A stretch of DNA of 64,000 nt from an uncultured Lachnospiraceae bacterium (GTDB lineage: Bacteria > Bacillota > Clostridia > Lachnospirales > Lachnospiraceae), in contig CANPZE010000007.1 in assembly GCA_947589315.1 (NCBI GenBank), positions 1-64,000 of the forward strand, read 5' to 3'. Under the pieces are notes generated by a model that did not search any database, was not told the origin of the DNA, and was given only the letters and a program-made list of their open reading frames with translations. Shown here one piece after another: positions 39,939 through 49,374 of this stretch. Positions within the stretch are counted from its first letter, which is position 1, and every line of letters begins with the position of its first letter. The position numbers and the translations under genes were made by a program.

Positions 39939-40049
39939 ATGGCTTTACTTGGGGGGATTATCTTATTGGTAGTAATCGTGGTGGCTGTAATCGCAGGTAT
40001 TGTAACCGCTGTGACGGCAGGGGTAAAGGATACTCTGGATGACGAATAG
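39939..40049 (+). CDS. 36-aa single-TM small protein MALLGGIILLVVIVVAVIAGIVTAVTAGVKDTLDDE
   Basis: ATG 39939, TAG 40047-40049; SD gaggaggg ~9 nt upstream; own promoter and terminator; below the size cutoff of the supplied ORF track. Confidence 0.75.
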   Translation: MALLGGIILLVVIVVAVIAGIVTAVTAGVKDTLDDE

Positions 40050-40070
40050 TAGTATAGAAAGCGTAAATGA

Positions 40071-40103
40071 GGGTGTTGTTTTCGGATATCACAGCACCCT
40101 TTT
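40071..40103 (+). terminator. Rho-independent terminator of the mini-gene
   Basis: GGGTGTTGT...ACAGCACCC (one wobble) then TTTT. Confidence 0.75.
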
Positions 40104-40142
40104 CTATTTCCAGGTTCATAAAATACGGGGGAGGATAAGCTT

Positions 40143-40937
40143 ATGGTTCAGGTTGGGGCAGTTACCATTGGAGAAGGACAGCCGAAGATTTGCGCTTCTA
40201 TTACAGAATCCGACAGGAAGGCAGTGATTGCTGCAGCAGATATCCTGGTGCAGAAATCCATTGATATCATTGAATGGCGTTTGGATTTTTTCAATGATAT
40301 GGAAGACCGGGACAGAATGAAGGATACGCTTCTTCGTTTAAAAATGTCCCTGGGAAATAAGCCGCTTCTGATCACCTTCCGCAGTGAAGAGGAGGGTGGA
40401 AACGGAACACTGGGAAGAGAGGCTTATGAAGAGCTTTTGCTTTGGATCGCTGAGAGTGGATATGCAGATATGATTGATGTGGAAATATTCCGGGAGCTGT
40501 CTTACCAGGAGGCGGCGGCTGGCCAGGCAGAGCGGCGGATGGACGAGATCCGGGAATTTATCCGGCAGCTGCAGCAAAAAGTGATCGTGGTGGGGTCCTA
40601 TCATGATTTTGGCAGGACGCCTTCCCGGGAGGAAATGATGGGAAGGCTGGAGCTGATGGACGCCCTGGGGGCGGACATTCCCAAGCTGGCGGTGATGCCG
40701 CAGAATAAAAAAGACGCATTGACGCTAATGACTGTTACACTGGAGTATAGTTCTAATACAAGTAAGCCCCTGATCACAATGGCGATGGGAGGGCTGGGGG
40801 TAGTGAGCCGGCTGGCGGGAGAATCCTTTGGCTCGGCCGTGACCTTTGGATGCGTAGGCCAGCCCAGCGCCCCGGGCCAGGTGGCAGTAGACCGCCTGGA
40901 GGATGCCCTGGAGCTGATCCATCAATGCTATCGATGA
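40143..40937 (+). CDS. aroD: Type I 3-dehydroquinate dehydratase
   Basis: EWRLDFFND, PLLITFRS, VVGSYHDF, GADIPKLAVMP, ITMAMGGLGVVSRL. Confidence 0.95.
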   Translation: MVQVGAVTIGEGQPKICASITESDRKAVIAAADILVQKSIDIIEWRLDFFNDMEDRDRMKDTLLRLKMSLGNKPLLITFRSEEEGGNGTLGREAYEELLLWIAESGYADMIDVEIFRELSYQEAAAGQAERRMDEIREFIRQLQQKVIVVGSYHDFGRTPSREEMMGRLELMDALGADIPKLAVMPQNKKDALTLMTVTLEYSSNTSKPLITMAMGGLGVVSRLAGESFGSAVTFGCVGQPSAPGQVAVDRLEDALELIHQCYR

Positions 40938-40955
40938 CAGAGGAGAGTTCTAACA

Positions 40956-41468
40956 ATGAAAAAATTAACGCAACATATCTTTCTGATCGGTTTCATGGGG
41001 GTAGGCAAGACAAGCACCTCCCATGCCTTGGGGAAGAAGTTGGGCGTGGGCGAGATTGATACGGATGCTGTGATCGTAGAGCGGGAAGGCAGGGAGATCG
41101 CGGCAATCTTCCAACAGGAGGGAGAGGAATATTTCCGGCGGAAGGAGACGGCCCTTTTAGACGAGATTGGAAAGCGGAGCCCCTGTGTGGTATCCTGCGG
41201 CGGCGGAATGGCCATGCGTCCGGAAAATGTAGAGAAAATGAAAAGCCAGGGGCGGATTGTATTTCTGACGGCAGAGCCGGAGACTATTTATGAACATGTG
41301 AAGGATAGCAGCAGCCGTCCTCTCCTCAATGGCAATATGAACGTAGAGTATATCCGGGAACTGATGGCGAGCCGGACGCCGGCTTATCAGGCGGCGGCGG
41401 ATGTGACAGTAAAGACGGATCAGATGATTCCCTGGCAGGTGGCGGAAAAGATCCTGCAGCTTTTATAA
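40956..41468 (+). CDS. aroK: Shikimate kinase
   Basis: [44 protein letters not shown]. Confidence 0.94.
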   Translation: MKKLTQHIFLIGFMGVGKTSTSHALGKKLGVGEIDTDAVIVEREGREIAAIFQQEGEEYFRRKETALLDEIGKRSPCVVSCGGGMAMRPENVEKMKSQGRIVFLTAEPETIYEHVKDSSSRPLLNGNMNVEYIRELMASRTPAYQAAADVTVKTDQMIPWQVAEKILQLL

Positions 41469-41602
41469 GAGGCGCGATAGCCTTTGCAAGGGACAGACAG
41501 GGAACTGATAGAAAATACTTGAAAAATATCTGTAAATCATATAAACTAATCAAAGGATTGTGTGGATTTGACATCCGTGACTACATTAAGGAGGATTTTT
41601 TC

Positions 41603-42157
41603 ATGGTATCAGCAGGTGATTTCAGAAATGGTTTGACCATTGAAGTAGAAGGCAATGTGTACCAGGTTATGGAATTTCAGCATGTAAAGCCGGGTAAGGG
41701 AGCTGCTTTTGTCAGAACAAAGCTCAAGAACATTAAGAACGGAGGCGTGGTAGAGAAAACCTTCCGTCCAACAGAGAAGTGCCCACAGGCTCATATTGAA
41801 CGTGCCGATATGCAGTATCTGTACAGTGATGATATGTATCATTTCATGAATACGGAGACATATGACCAGGTTGATATGACAGCAGAGCAGGTGGGAGATT
41901 CCATGAAGTTTGTCAAGGAAAACGAAATGGTAAAGATGCTCTCCCACAACGGTCAGATTTTTGCAATTGAGCCTCCTCTGTTTGTAGAGCTGGCAGTGAC
42001 AGAGACAGAACCTGGATTTAAAGGAGATACAGCCACAGGAGCCAATAAGCCGGCTACTGTTGAGACAGGGGCTGTGGTTAATGTACCCCTGTTTGTAGAG
42101 ACAGGAGATGTGATCAGTATTGATACCCGTACAGGAGAATATCTGAAGCGCGTGTGA
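41603..42157 (+). CDS. efp: Elongation factor P
   Basis: [45 protein letters not shown]-terminal [14 protein letters not shown]. Confidence 0.97.
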   Translation: MVSAGDFRNGLTIEVEGNVYQVMEFQHVKPGKGAAFVRTKLKNIKNGGVVEKTFRPTEKCPQAHIERADMQYLYSDDMYHFMNTETYDQVDMTAEQVGDSMKFVKENEMVKMLSHNGQIFAIEPPLFVELAVTETEPGFKGDTATGANKPATVETGAVVNVPLFVETGDVISIDTRTGEYLKRV

Positions 42158-42191
42158 TCTGACGGAGACATCTTCGGTAAAAAAGGCGAAC

Positions 42192-42227
42192 GCAGAGAGT
42201 TCTCATGATATTTTGTGAGGGCTCTCT
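42192..42227 (+). terminator. 13-bp stem hairpin after efp (weak T-rich tail)
   Basis: CAGAGAGTTCTCA ... TGAGGGCTCTCTG (two U.G), tail TTAGTTATTGTCTTTT. Confidence 0.55.
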
Positions 42228-42295
42228 GTTAGTTATTGTCTTTTCCAGCCAGATGTACGATAAGGATCAGGATAAGATAAGATTTTGTAAGAAAA

Positions 42296-42323
42296 TTGAA
42301 AGAAATTCTTAAAATCTTATAAT
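42296..42323 (+). promoter_or_regulatory. Promoter for sulfotransferase block
   Basis: TTGAAA-N16-TATAAT. Confidence 0.7.
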
Positions 42324-42352
42324 TGACACAGTATTGATATAAAGTTGACACA
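42323..42352 (+). repeat. Two TTGACACA direct repeats, 22-bp period, at the promoter
   Basis: TTGACACA at 42323-42330 and 42345-42352. Confidence 0.6.
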
Positions 42353-42439
42353 TTCCGTTGGTTAAATGGATGATGTTGGAAGAGATACAATAAATATCCT
42401 TTTCTATGGAATGTGCCTGATCAACAGAAAGGAAAAAGA

Positions 42440-43675
42440 ATGGGAATCAGCACAAGAGAAGAGCTTTTGCAGGCAGCAGACGGCAGTATGCCGGTCATTC
42501 TTTATGGGAAGGCTTCTTTGATCCGGATTATTCTTCGTTTCCTGGAACGGGAAGGGAAGAAAAAAGCCGTGGTTGGGGTCTGTTTTGCAGATACGGACCG
42601 CAAAGAGGGAAGTCTGGGAATCCCAATCTGCTCGCTGAAAGAGCTGGCAGAGTACCGGGAACAGGCTCAGGTACTTGTGGCGCTGGCCAGAGAGAAGCAG
42701 GAGAAAACGGCTTTGCAAAAGCTGGAGAAAAAGGGTTATCAGAAAAGGATATGTATTGAATACAACCTGTTGTCAGAGATTGGCAGCAGCGAGCATGTTC
42801 ATCTGGACTTTATCTGTGTCGGTTTTGTAAAATGTGGCACTACATCGCTGCAGGAGGCACTGATATTGAACCCTGATATATATCTGCCGAAGAAAAAAGA
42901 AACCTTGTATATGGGGTGGCGCAACCGTTTCGAGGATGCTCCTGAGAGATTTAACCGGATTTATTACAGCGATGTAAAAGAGGGGCAGACGGTAGGCAAT
43001 ATAGAACCCAGCTATCATGCAAATGCAGAGGGGATCTATGAATGCTTTGGCAGTGGCACCAAGGTTATCTTTATGGTGCGCAATCCTATGGATGCAACGT
43101 ATTCTTATTTTAAGATGCTGATGCGCAAAACGGAAGAGCTGCAGCAGGTCAAATATTACAAGCAGTACCATAAATTTGATGTGCGCATGTTCGACAACTA
43201 CATTTCTGACTACATTTTATCTGGCAAGGAGACACGTTTCCAGTATATGAAATGGATCAACCGTTATCTCCGCTTTTACGATAGGAGCCAGATCAAGGTG
43301 GTGTTCTTTGAGGATGTGATCCGGGAACCGGAAAAGACGCTGAATGAGATTCAGGAATTTATTGGCGTTAAAGCCAAATCATTTTCCTCCCTTCCCCATT
43401 CTAATGAAGGGAAGGAGGTCTCCAGGAACTATCTGAGCGCCAGGATCAACCGATGGCTGTACCGTAAGGACAGAGAGCTGCGGTACATATCTTCTCCCAA
43501 GAAGAAGACCAGGCAGAATCAAAGAAAGAAGCTGCTGCACAAATATACCCTGCTGGAAAACAGGGATAAGATGCTTCCAGAGAGCCGGAAAGTCCTTTTG
43601 GATCATTACATGGACAGTATCCATGAGCTGGAGGAATTTTGCGGCAGAGATCTGAAGGGAATGTGGTACGAATAG
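42440..43675 (+). CDS. PAPS-type sulfotransferase with N-terminal Rossmann-like domain (copy 1)
   Basis: 5'-PSB-like loop FICVGFVKCGTTSLQEAL; 3'-PB-like VRNPMDATYSYFKML; N-terminal PVILYGKASLIRIILRFLEREGKKKAVVGVCFAD. Confidence 0.85.
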   Translation: MGISTREELLQAADGSMPVILYGKASLIRIILRFLEREGKKKAVVGVCFADTDRKEGSLGIPICSLKELAEYREQAQVLVALAREKQEKTALQKLEKKGYQKRICIEYNLLSEIGSSEHVHLDFICVGFVKCGTTSLQEALILNPDIYLPKKKETLYMGWRNRFEDAPERFNRIYYSDVKEGQTVGNIEPSYHANAEGIYECFGSGTKVIFMVRNPMDATYSYFKMLMRKTEELQQVKYYKQYHKFDVRMFDNYISDYILSGKETRFQYMKWINRYLRFYDRSQIKVVFFEDVIREPEKTLNEIQEFIGVKAKSFSSLPHSNEGKEVSRNYLSARINRWLYRKDRELRYISSPKKKTRQNQRKKLLHKYTLLENRDKMLPESRKVLLDHYMDSIHELEEFCGRDLKGMWYE

Positions 43676-43775
43676 GCCAGGGAGGAATCCTTTGGCAGAT
43701 ATCATCCGTATAATATCCAGGATTTTGATTGATACTTGAGGGGTAGATGAAAATCTTAAGAAAGGTATTATATGG

Positions 43776-45008
43776 ATGGTTAAAAGCGAAGAGTCGTTAA
43801 AAGAACTGTTACAACACTATAACAGAGTGGTCGTATGCGGGCCCAGGGCCACAGTAACTATTATTTTAAGATGGTTCCGGCAGGAGGGCCTTCTGGAAAA
43901 GGTGATGGGAACCAGCCGTTTAGACAGCCGGAAGTCCCATACCACTTACCTGGAGTTAGAAGACAGGCCGTTGAATGAGTGGAGGCCCCAGCCGGATGCC
44001 GCCCTGCTGATGGTATGCCGGGATCCGGAAGAAAAGAGCCTTCTTCTGGAGAAGGCATGGCGTGGCTGGAGCGAGGAACAGATCGTGGATGTGGATTATC
44101 CCCTTCTTGCCTCTATGTCCTGGAGGGATCATGTAAAGTTAGATTTCCTCTGCGTTGGCTTTCCCAAGACAGGGACTACCTCCCTGCATGCGGCTTTACG
44201 CAAAAATAAAAGGATTTATTTGCCCAGGGAGAAGGAGACAAAATACGGCAATTGGAAGTATAGCTATCTGGACGCCCCGGAACGCTTCCGGGAAATGTAT
44301 TGCCAGAATATCCCCGAGGATAGTCTGTTTGGCGGGGTAGAGCCCAGTTATTTTCAAAAAGCCTCCTTTGTCTACGAGACTTACGGACCGGATGTAAAGC
44401 TGATCTTTATGCTGCGGAATCCGGCAGACGCTACCTATTCTTATTTTAAGATGATGATGCGGCGTAGTGTTGAAACAGAAATGAGGAAATACTATAGAAA
44501 ATACAGAAAATATTGTCCGGACATGTTCCAGGACTATATGCAGGATTTTACTTATTCTAACAAAGACCAGAGGTTCCAGTATGATATCTGGATTCGGGAA
44601 TATCTGAAATATTTCAGGAAAGAGCAGATGATGTTTCTTATTTTTGAAGAGGTGATCCGGGAACCGGAACGGATCCTGAATGAGGTGCAAAAATTTATCG
44701 GAGTGAAACCGAAAAAGTTTACAGAACTGCCTCATTCCAATTCCGGTAAGGAGGTTGCCAGGGACTATCTGTGCTACCGTATCAATGCCAAGCTTCAGCG
44801 GATGAAGCTCAACCGGAAGGAAGATGCGGATCCGAAGCAAAGAGAGCGTTTCCGGCAGTTTCAGAAGTGGGTGTGGAAATATACACTGATCGAAAACAAT
44901 GAGAAGATACCCGAGGCAGACAGGGAAGAATTGTTGGAATTTTATAAGCTTTCCATTCAGGAAACGGAAAGGCTGGTGGGTAAGAGCCTGGAAGGTCTAT
45001 GGTATTGA
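43776..45008 (+). CDS. PAPS-type sulfotransferase with N-terminal Rossmann-like domain (copy 2)
   Basis: FLCVGFPKTGTTSLHAAL; LRNPADATYSYFKMM; colinear with copy 1. Confidence 0.88.
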   Translation: MVKSEESLKELLQHYNRVVVCGPRATVTIILRWFRQEGLLEKVMGTSRLDSRKSHTTYLELEDRPLNEWRPQPDAALLMVCRDPEEKSLLLEKAWRGWSEEQIVDVDYPLLASMSWRDHVKLDFLCVGFPKTGTTSLHAALRKNKRIYLPREKETKYGNWKYSYLDAPERFREMYCQNIPEDSLFGGVEPSYFQKASFVYETYGPDVKLIFMLRNPADATYSYFKMMMRRSVETEMRKYYRKYRKYCPDMFQDYMQDFTYSNKDQRFQYDIWIREYLKYFRKEQMMFLIFEEVIREPERILNEVQKFIGVKPKKFTELPHSNSGKEVARDYLCYRINAKLQRMKLNRKEDADPKQRERFRQFQKWVWKYTLIENNEKIPEADREELLEFYKLSIQETERLVGKSLEGLWY

Positions 45009-45031
45009 CAGGAGAATATGAGGAGTGACCC

Positions 45032-46888
45032 ATGAGTTATGATGTTGCAATCAACCAATTAAAGATTGAAGGGAATAAGCTGGAACTGGCTGTCAGTGTG
45101 CGGGGGCAGTGGAACCACAAGGTGAGGGATCCCAAACTGACAGTAGTATTTGACAATGGAGAACAGAACAGAAGGCTGCCTCTCCGGGTGCGTTATTACC
45201 GGAAGCAGGAGGATGGGACCTTCTATCTGTTGGGATACAGCAATTACCTGGTATCCTTTTTGTTTTACCAACAGCCTAAGAATAAAAGCTTTCATCTTAG
45301 CCTGGAGCTGATCTATGGTACGGAATTAACTGAGAGGCTGCCCTTCCAGATTGATCTGGAAGACGAGCGGGCCCAGCAGATCCTGGAAATGTATACAAAG
45401 GATAAGGCGCTGGAGTATCAGGTCTCTTCAGAGGAAGGAGAAGAGGAGGAGCCGAAGGAGATCCTTTATGATATTGCCCAGGCATCGGATCGCCGCAGTG
45501 TGGTGTTCACAGCCAAACCGGGACAGGAGGCTAAATTTCTGGACCATCCGGTGCAGGACTGGATAAGGAAGCTGGCGGGCGGTCTTTGGAAGCTGATCCT
45601 TTTTGTAGTGTCTATCGGCCTGCTGCCCTTCTTCTTTGTGGAAGCCTTGCTGACGCTGGGCGGCTGCCTGCCCCGGCATAAGAATATCCCCGACAAGGGA
45701 ATCGTGTATATTCTGAAATATATGCGCTCCAAAATGGAGTGGTTCTCTGGCAAGAGAATAGGCATCCTTGCCGCCAAGCTGAGCTGTATGCAGATGGTCC
45801 ATTGGCTTGCCTGCCATCTGCCGCTGAAGAAGAATCGGATCGCATTTCTGTCCAATCGCCGGAATGACCTGAGCGGCAATTTTGAATTTGTCGATGTGCT
45901 GTTAAAAAAGAATCCCAAATGGGAGTTGAAATATGTTCTGGACAACCGGGAGATCAAGTATATGGGCTTTGCCAATATGCTGAAGATGGGATATTATCTG
46001 GGCAATGCCAAGGTGGTGCTGATTGATGATTACAATGAATTGTACTTTAAGCTGCCAAGGAGAGAGGGGACCAGTTTGATCCAGCTGTGGCATGCCTGCG
46101 GCGCATTTAAGACCTTTGGCTGCAGCCGTCTGGGACGGCCCGGCGGACAGGGACAGCGCAGCAAAAACCATAGAAGTTATTCTTATGCCACTGTCAGTTC
46201 CCAGAATATTGCCCGGTTCTATGCCGAGGGCTTTGGAATCTCACTGGAAAAAGTAGCGGCTACCGGGGTTCCCCGCACCGATGTCTTTTTTGATGAAGGA
46301 TACAAAAAGAAAGTAACAGAGGAATTTTACAGCGCTTATCCCCAACTGAAGGATAAGAAGATCCTGCTTTTTGCTCCCACTTTCCGGGGAAATGGAAAGC
46401 TCAGCGGCTATTATCCGGTTAATAAGCTGGATGTGAACCGGCTGTATGAGGATCTGCAGGAGGAATATGCGATCATTGTCAAGCACCATCCTTTTGTGCA
46501 GAACCGCTGCCCTATTAAGAAAAAATATAGGGATTACATCATTGATCTTTCTGAGAATTCAGAACTGAACGATCTGCTTTTTGTGACAGATGTACTGGTC
46601 ACAGACTATTCCTCTGTGGTATTTGAGGCCTCTTTACTGGACATACCGATCCTGCTTTATGCTTTTGACATGGAAGAATACATTTCCACGCGGGGCTTCT
46701 ATTTTGAATTTGAAGAAATGGCCCCAGGTAATATCCTCCATACCTATCAGGAGCTGGCAGATGCCATTGGTCGGCAGGATTGGCAGAAGGATAAGCTGGG
46801 GCAGTTCCGGGATTACTTCTTTGACCATCTGGATGGGAAATCTTCCCAGAGGACTGTGGAACTCATTGAAAGCTGCATGGAAGATTAA
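45032..46888 (+). CDS. CDP-glycerol glycerophosphotransferase family (TagB/TagF-like)
   Basis: VVLIDDYNELYF, LIQLWHACGAFKTFG, ATGVPRTDVFFDE, LLFAPTFRGNG, IVKHHPFV, VLVTDYSSVVFEASLLDIPILLY. Confidence 0.88.
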   Translation: MSYDVAINQLKIEGNKLELAVSVRGQWNHKVRDPKLTVVFDNGEQNRRLPLRVRYYRKQEDGTFYLLGYSNYLVSFLFYQQPKNKSFHLSLELIYGTELTERLPFQIDLEDERAQQILEMYTKDKALEYQVSSEEGEEEEPKEILYDIAQASDRRSVVFTAKPGQEAKFLDHPVQDWIRKLAGGLWKLILFVVSIGLLPFFFVEALLTLGGCLPRHKNIPDKGIVYILKYMRSKMEWFSGKRIGILAAKLSCMQMVHWLACHLPLKKNRIAFLSNRRNDLSGNFEFVDVLLKKNPKWELKYVLDNREIKYMGFANMLKMGYYLGNAKVVLIDDYNELYFKLPRREGTSLIQLWHACGAFKTFGCSRLGRPGGQGQRSKNHRSYSYATVSSQNIARFYAEGFGISLEKVAATGVPRTDVFFDEGYKKKVTEEFYSAYPQLKDKKILLFAPTFRGNGKLSGYYPVNKLDVNRLYEDLQEEYAIIVKHHPFVQNRCPIKKKYRDYIIDLSENSELNDLLFVTDVLVTDYSSVVFEASLLDIPILLYAFDMEEYISTRGFYFEFEEMAPGNILHTYQELADAIGRQDWQKDKLGQFRDYFFDHLDGKSSQRTVELIESCMED

Positions 46889-47652
46889 GCCGTCTTCCCT
46901 GCGGCGATCTGCCGGACAATTTCCTGGATCCTGTCCTCTTCCAGGCTGGTATCCAGGAAGAATTCCACCGCATACAAGGCCTGGGCTACCAGCATTTCCA
47001 GGCCGGTCACGCCTTTGATCCCTAATTCCCTGGCCTGGGCAGTGAGCTTAGTCTCCAGGGGATTATAAATGATATCCAGGACAGCTTCACAGGAAGTAAA
47101 GGCGGCCAGATCCAGCGGGGAGGCATCTATATCAGGGAACATGCCTACCGGCGTGGTATTTACGATGATCTGGGCGTCTGTGTGGTTCTGATAGCAATCT
47201 TCATAAGTAATGGTTTTTTCACTGATACGCCGGGAGACCAGCAGGATCTCTCCGGCCTTTTCTTTTTTCAGGACGGCGGTTATTGCTTTCGAGGCCCCTC
47301 CATTTCCCAATACAAGACATTTTTTGCCTTCGATGGCAATCTGATTCTTCTTCACCATATAAAGGAAACCGGAAAAGTCAGTATTATGCCCGATCAGCCG
47401 CCCATTTCGGTTTACGATCGTATTGACGGCCCCAATGGCGCGGGCATTGTCGTCCAGTTCGTCCAGATAGGGGATCACTTCCTGCTTGTAAGGAATTGTT
47501 ACATTGATCGCCCGGAAATCACGTTGTTCCAGGAAGCTTTTCAGCTCCTGCCGGGGCAGGGGATGAAGGGTATAGGTATAGTCTGCCAGCTGTTCGTGGA
47601 TCTCTTTGGAAAAGCTGTGTCCCAGTTTTTCCCCAATCAGTCCGTATTCCAT
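46885..47652 (-). CDS. aroE: Shikimate dehydrogenase
   Basis: MEYGLIGEKLGHSFSKEIH, INVTIPYKQEVIPYLDEL, LVLGNGGASKAI, NTTPVGMFP; SD gggagg. Confidence 0.93.
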   Translation of the reverse strand: MEYGLIGEKLGHSFSKEIHEQLADYTYTLHPLPRQELKSFLEQRDFRAINVTIPYKQEVIPYLDELDDNARAIGAVNTIVNRNGRLIGHNTDFSGFLYMVKKNQIAIEGKKCLVLGNGGASKAITAVLKKEKAGEILLVSRRISEKTITYEDCYQNHTDAQIIVNTTPVGMFPDIDASPLDLAAFTSCEAVLDIIYNPLETKLTAQARELGIKGVTGLEMLVAQALYAVEFFLDTSLEEDRIQEIVRQIAAGKTA

Positions 47653-47737
47653 AATAACCTCCCATGTATTCACATATTTTTTTCTATAATACCGTATTTC
47701 TTTTTAAATAGCAATTTTTCAAAGTTTCTCCCTTCCA

Positions 47738-47766
47738 GTCATTTTTAGAAAAAGCGGACATATATA
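47738..47766 (+). promoter_or_regulatory. Candidate SigE-type promoter upstream of spoIIIAA
   Basis: GTCATTTT-N13-CATATATA, compared with SigE consensus GKCATATT...CATACAMT. Confidence 0.5.
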
Positions 47767-47788
47767 TGGAATGAAGGAGGTGCTTGGC

Positions 47789-48784
47789 TTGAAGAAAGGA
47801 CAACATGATCACCGCAGGGAAGAGATCCTTCAGATCTTATCTGTACGCCTGCGGCGGATTCTGGAGTATGCGGATATAGACTATGCCCATCTGCAGGAAA
47901 TCCGGATCCGGATAGGGGCCCCTCTGATGATCCTGTACCGCGGAGAAGAATATTTCGTTACGGAAAAAGGAGGACTGGCCTCCCATCCGGCAGATGCGCA
48001 TACAGTCACATTGGCAGAGCTGCGGGAGACTATGGAGTTTGTCAGCAATTATTCCCTATATGCTTTTGAGGAAGAACTGCGCCACGGTTTTGTGACGATA
48101 CAGGGAGGGCACCGGGTAGGGGTAGCGGGAAAAATGATCGTGGAAAGGAATCAGATTAAGAGCATCCGCCATATTTCTTTTCTGAATATCCGGCTGGCCC
48201 ATCAGGTCCTGGGGTGCGCCGACAGGCTCCTGCCATATGTCCGGCGGGGGGACAGCCTGTATCACACATTGATCATTTCCCCTCCCCGCTGTGGCAAGAC
48301 TACTTTGCTGCGGGATATGATCCGGCAGCTATCCAACGGGGGAAATGGCTGTAAGGGGATGACAGTAGGGGTGGTAGATGAGCGTTCGGAGCTGGGAGCC
48401 TGCTATCTGGGACGGCCCCAAAATGACCTGGGCTGCCGGACCGATATACTGGATTGCTGTCCCAAGGAAGAGGGGATGATGATGCTGGTACGGTCTATGG
48501 CTCCCAAGGTGATCGCAGTAGATGAGATCGGCTCCCGGTCAGATGTGGAAGCTTTGGAATATGTGATGAATTGTGGCGTGCGGGTGGTGGCCACCGTTCA
48601 TGGGGACAGTATGGAAGACATTGAAAATAAACCGGTGATGGGACGTCTGGTAAAGGAACGGATTTTTCAACGCTATGTCCTTTTAGGGGGACAGGCAGGA
48701 AAGATCCAGGCTGTGTTTGACGAGCGGGGTTCTTGTCTGGCATGGGAAAAGGACTTTGCAGGAATGGGAGGCCGGGTATGCTAA
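47789..48784 (+). CDS. spoIIIAA: Stage III sporulation protein AA (TTG start with SD gaaggaggtg; alternative ATG 47771)
   Basis: IISPPRCGKTTLLRDMIRQL ATPase, VVDERSELGAC, VIAVDEIGSRSDVEAL. Confidence 0.93.
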   Translation: MKKGQHDHRREEILQILSVRLRRILEYADIDYAHLQEIRIRIGAPLMILYRGEEYFVTEKGGLASHPADAHTVTLAELRETMEFVSNYSLYAFEEELRHGFVTIQGGHRVGVAGKMIVERNQIKSIRHISFLNIRLAHQVLGCADRLLPYVRRGDSLYHTLIISPPRCGKTTLLRDMIRQLSNGGNGCKGMTVGVVDERSELGACYLGRPQNDLGCRTDILDCCPKEEGMMMLVRSMAPKVIAVDEIGSRSDVEALEYVMNCGVRVVATVHGDSMEDIENKPVMGRLVKERIFQRYVLLGGQAGKIQAVFDERGSCLAWEKDFAGMGGRVC

Positions 48785-49305
48785 AGCTGGCAGGAGCCTG
48801 TCTGGTCATTGCCGGCGGGGCAGGGATCGGGTGGTATATGGCGCAGCTGTATGCGTTGCGGATCCGCCTGCTCCGGGAACTGAACCAGGCGATCCAATTA
48901 CTCTATGGGGAAATTGAATATGCGGCAACAGATATGGTAGAGATCTTATGGCTTCTGGGAGAACGAGGGGAATATTTCCGTCCTTTTTTTGGACAGGTTG
49001 CCCGGAGCCTGGAGGAGAGGAATGGGGAGCCATTGTATCATATCTGGGAACGGGAGGCAGACCGGCTGTCCAGGACAGGAGAGAACCGGCTGGCGTTCAC
49101 CAGAGAGGATATCCGCTTCCTGAAGGGGCTGGGGAAGAACCTGGGCAATGTGGACAGAGCGACCCAGCTTCATACCTTGGGGTCTTTTCAGAGACAGTTG
49201 GAAGGGATGATCGCACAGGCGGAAGAAAGCTGCCGGGGACAGGCAAAAATATGCCGGGTAGTGGGAACGGTAGGCGGACTTCTGACAGCGGTGCTGCTGT
49301 TCTGA
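48778..49305 (+). CDS. spoIIIAB: Stage III sporulation protein AB
   Basis: Order and ELNQAIQLLYGEIEYAATDM. Confidence 0.92.
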   Translation: MLKLAGACLVIAGGAGIGWYMAQLYALRIRLLRELNQAIQLLYGEIEYAATDMVEILWLLGERGEYFRPFFGQVARSLEERNGEPLYHIWEREADRLSRTGENRLAFTREDIRFLKGLGKNLGNVDRATQLHTLGSFQRQLEGMIAQAEESCRGQAKICRVVGTVGGLLTAVLLF

Positions 49306-49374
49306 ACGGCCGCTCCGGCTGGCGGGCCCGGGCCTGCAGCAACGCTGAAAATATGTGCAAGAATGGGGATAAGG

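Noticed and set aside
42296-46888. Mobile element or prophage carrying the sulfotransferase block
   Set aside because: No integrase, transposase, terminal repeats or tRNA boundary seen; only a synteny break
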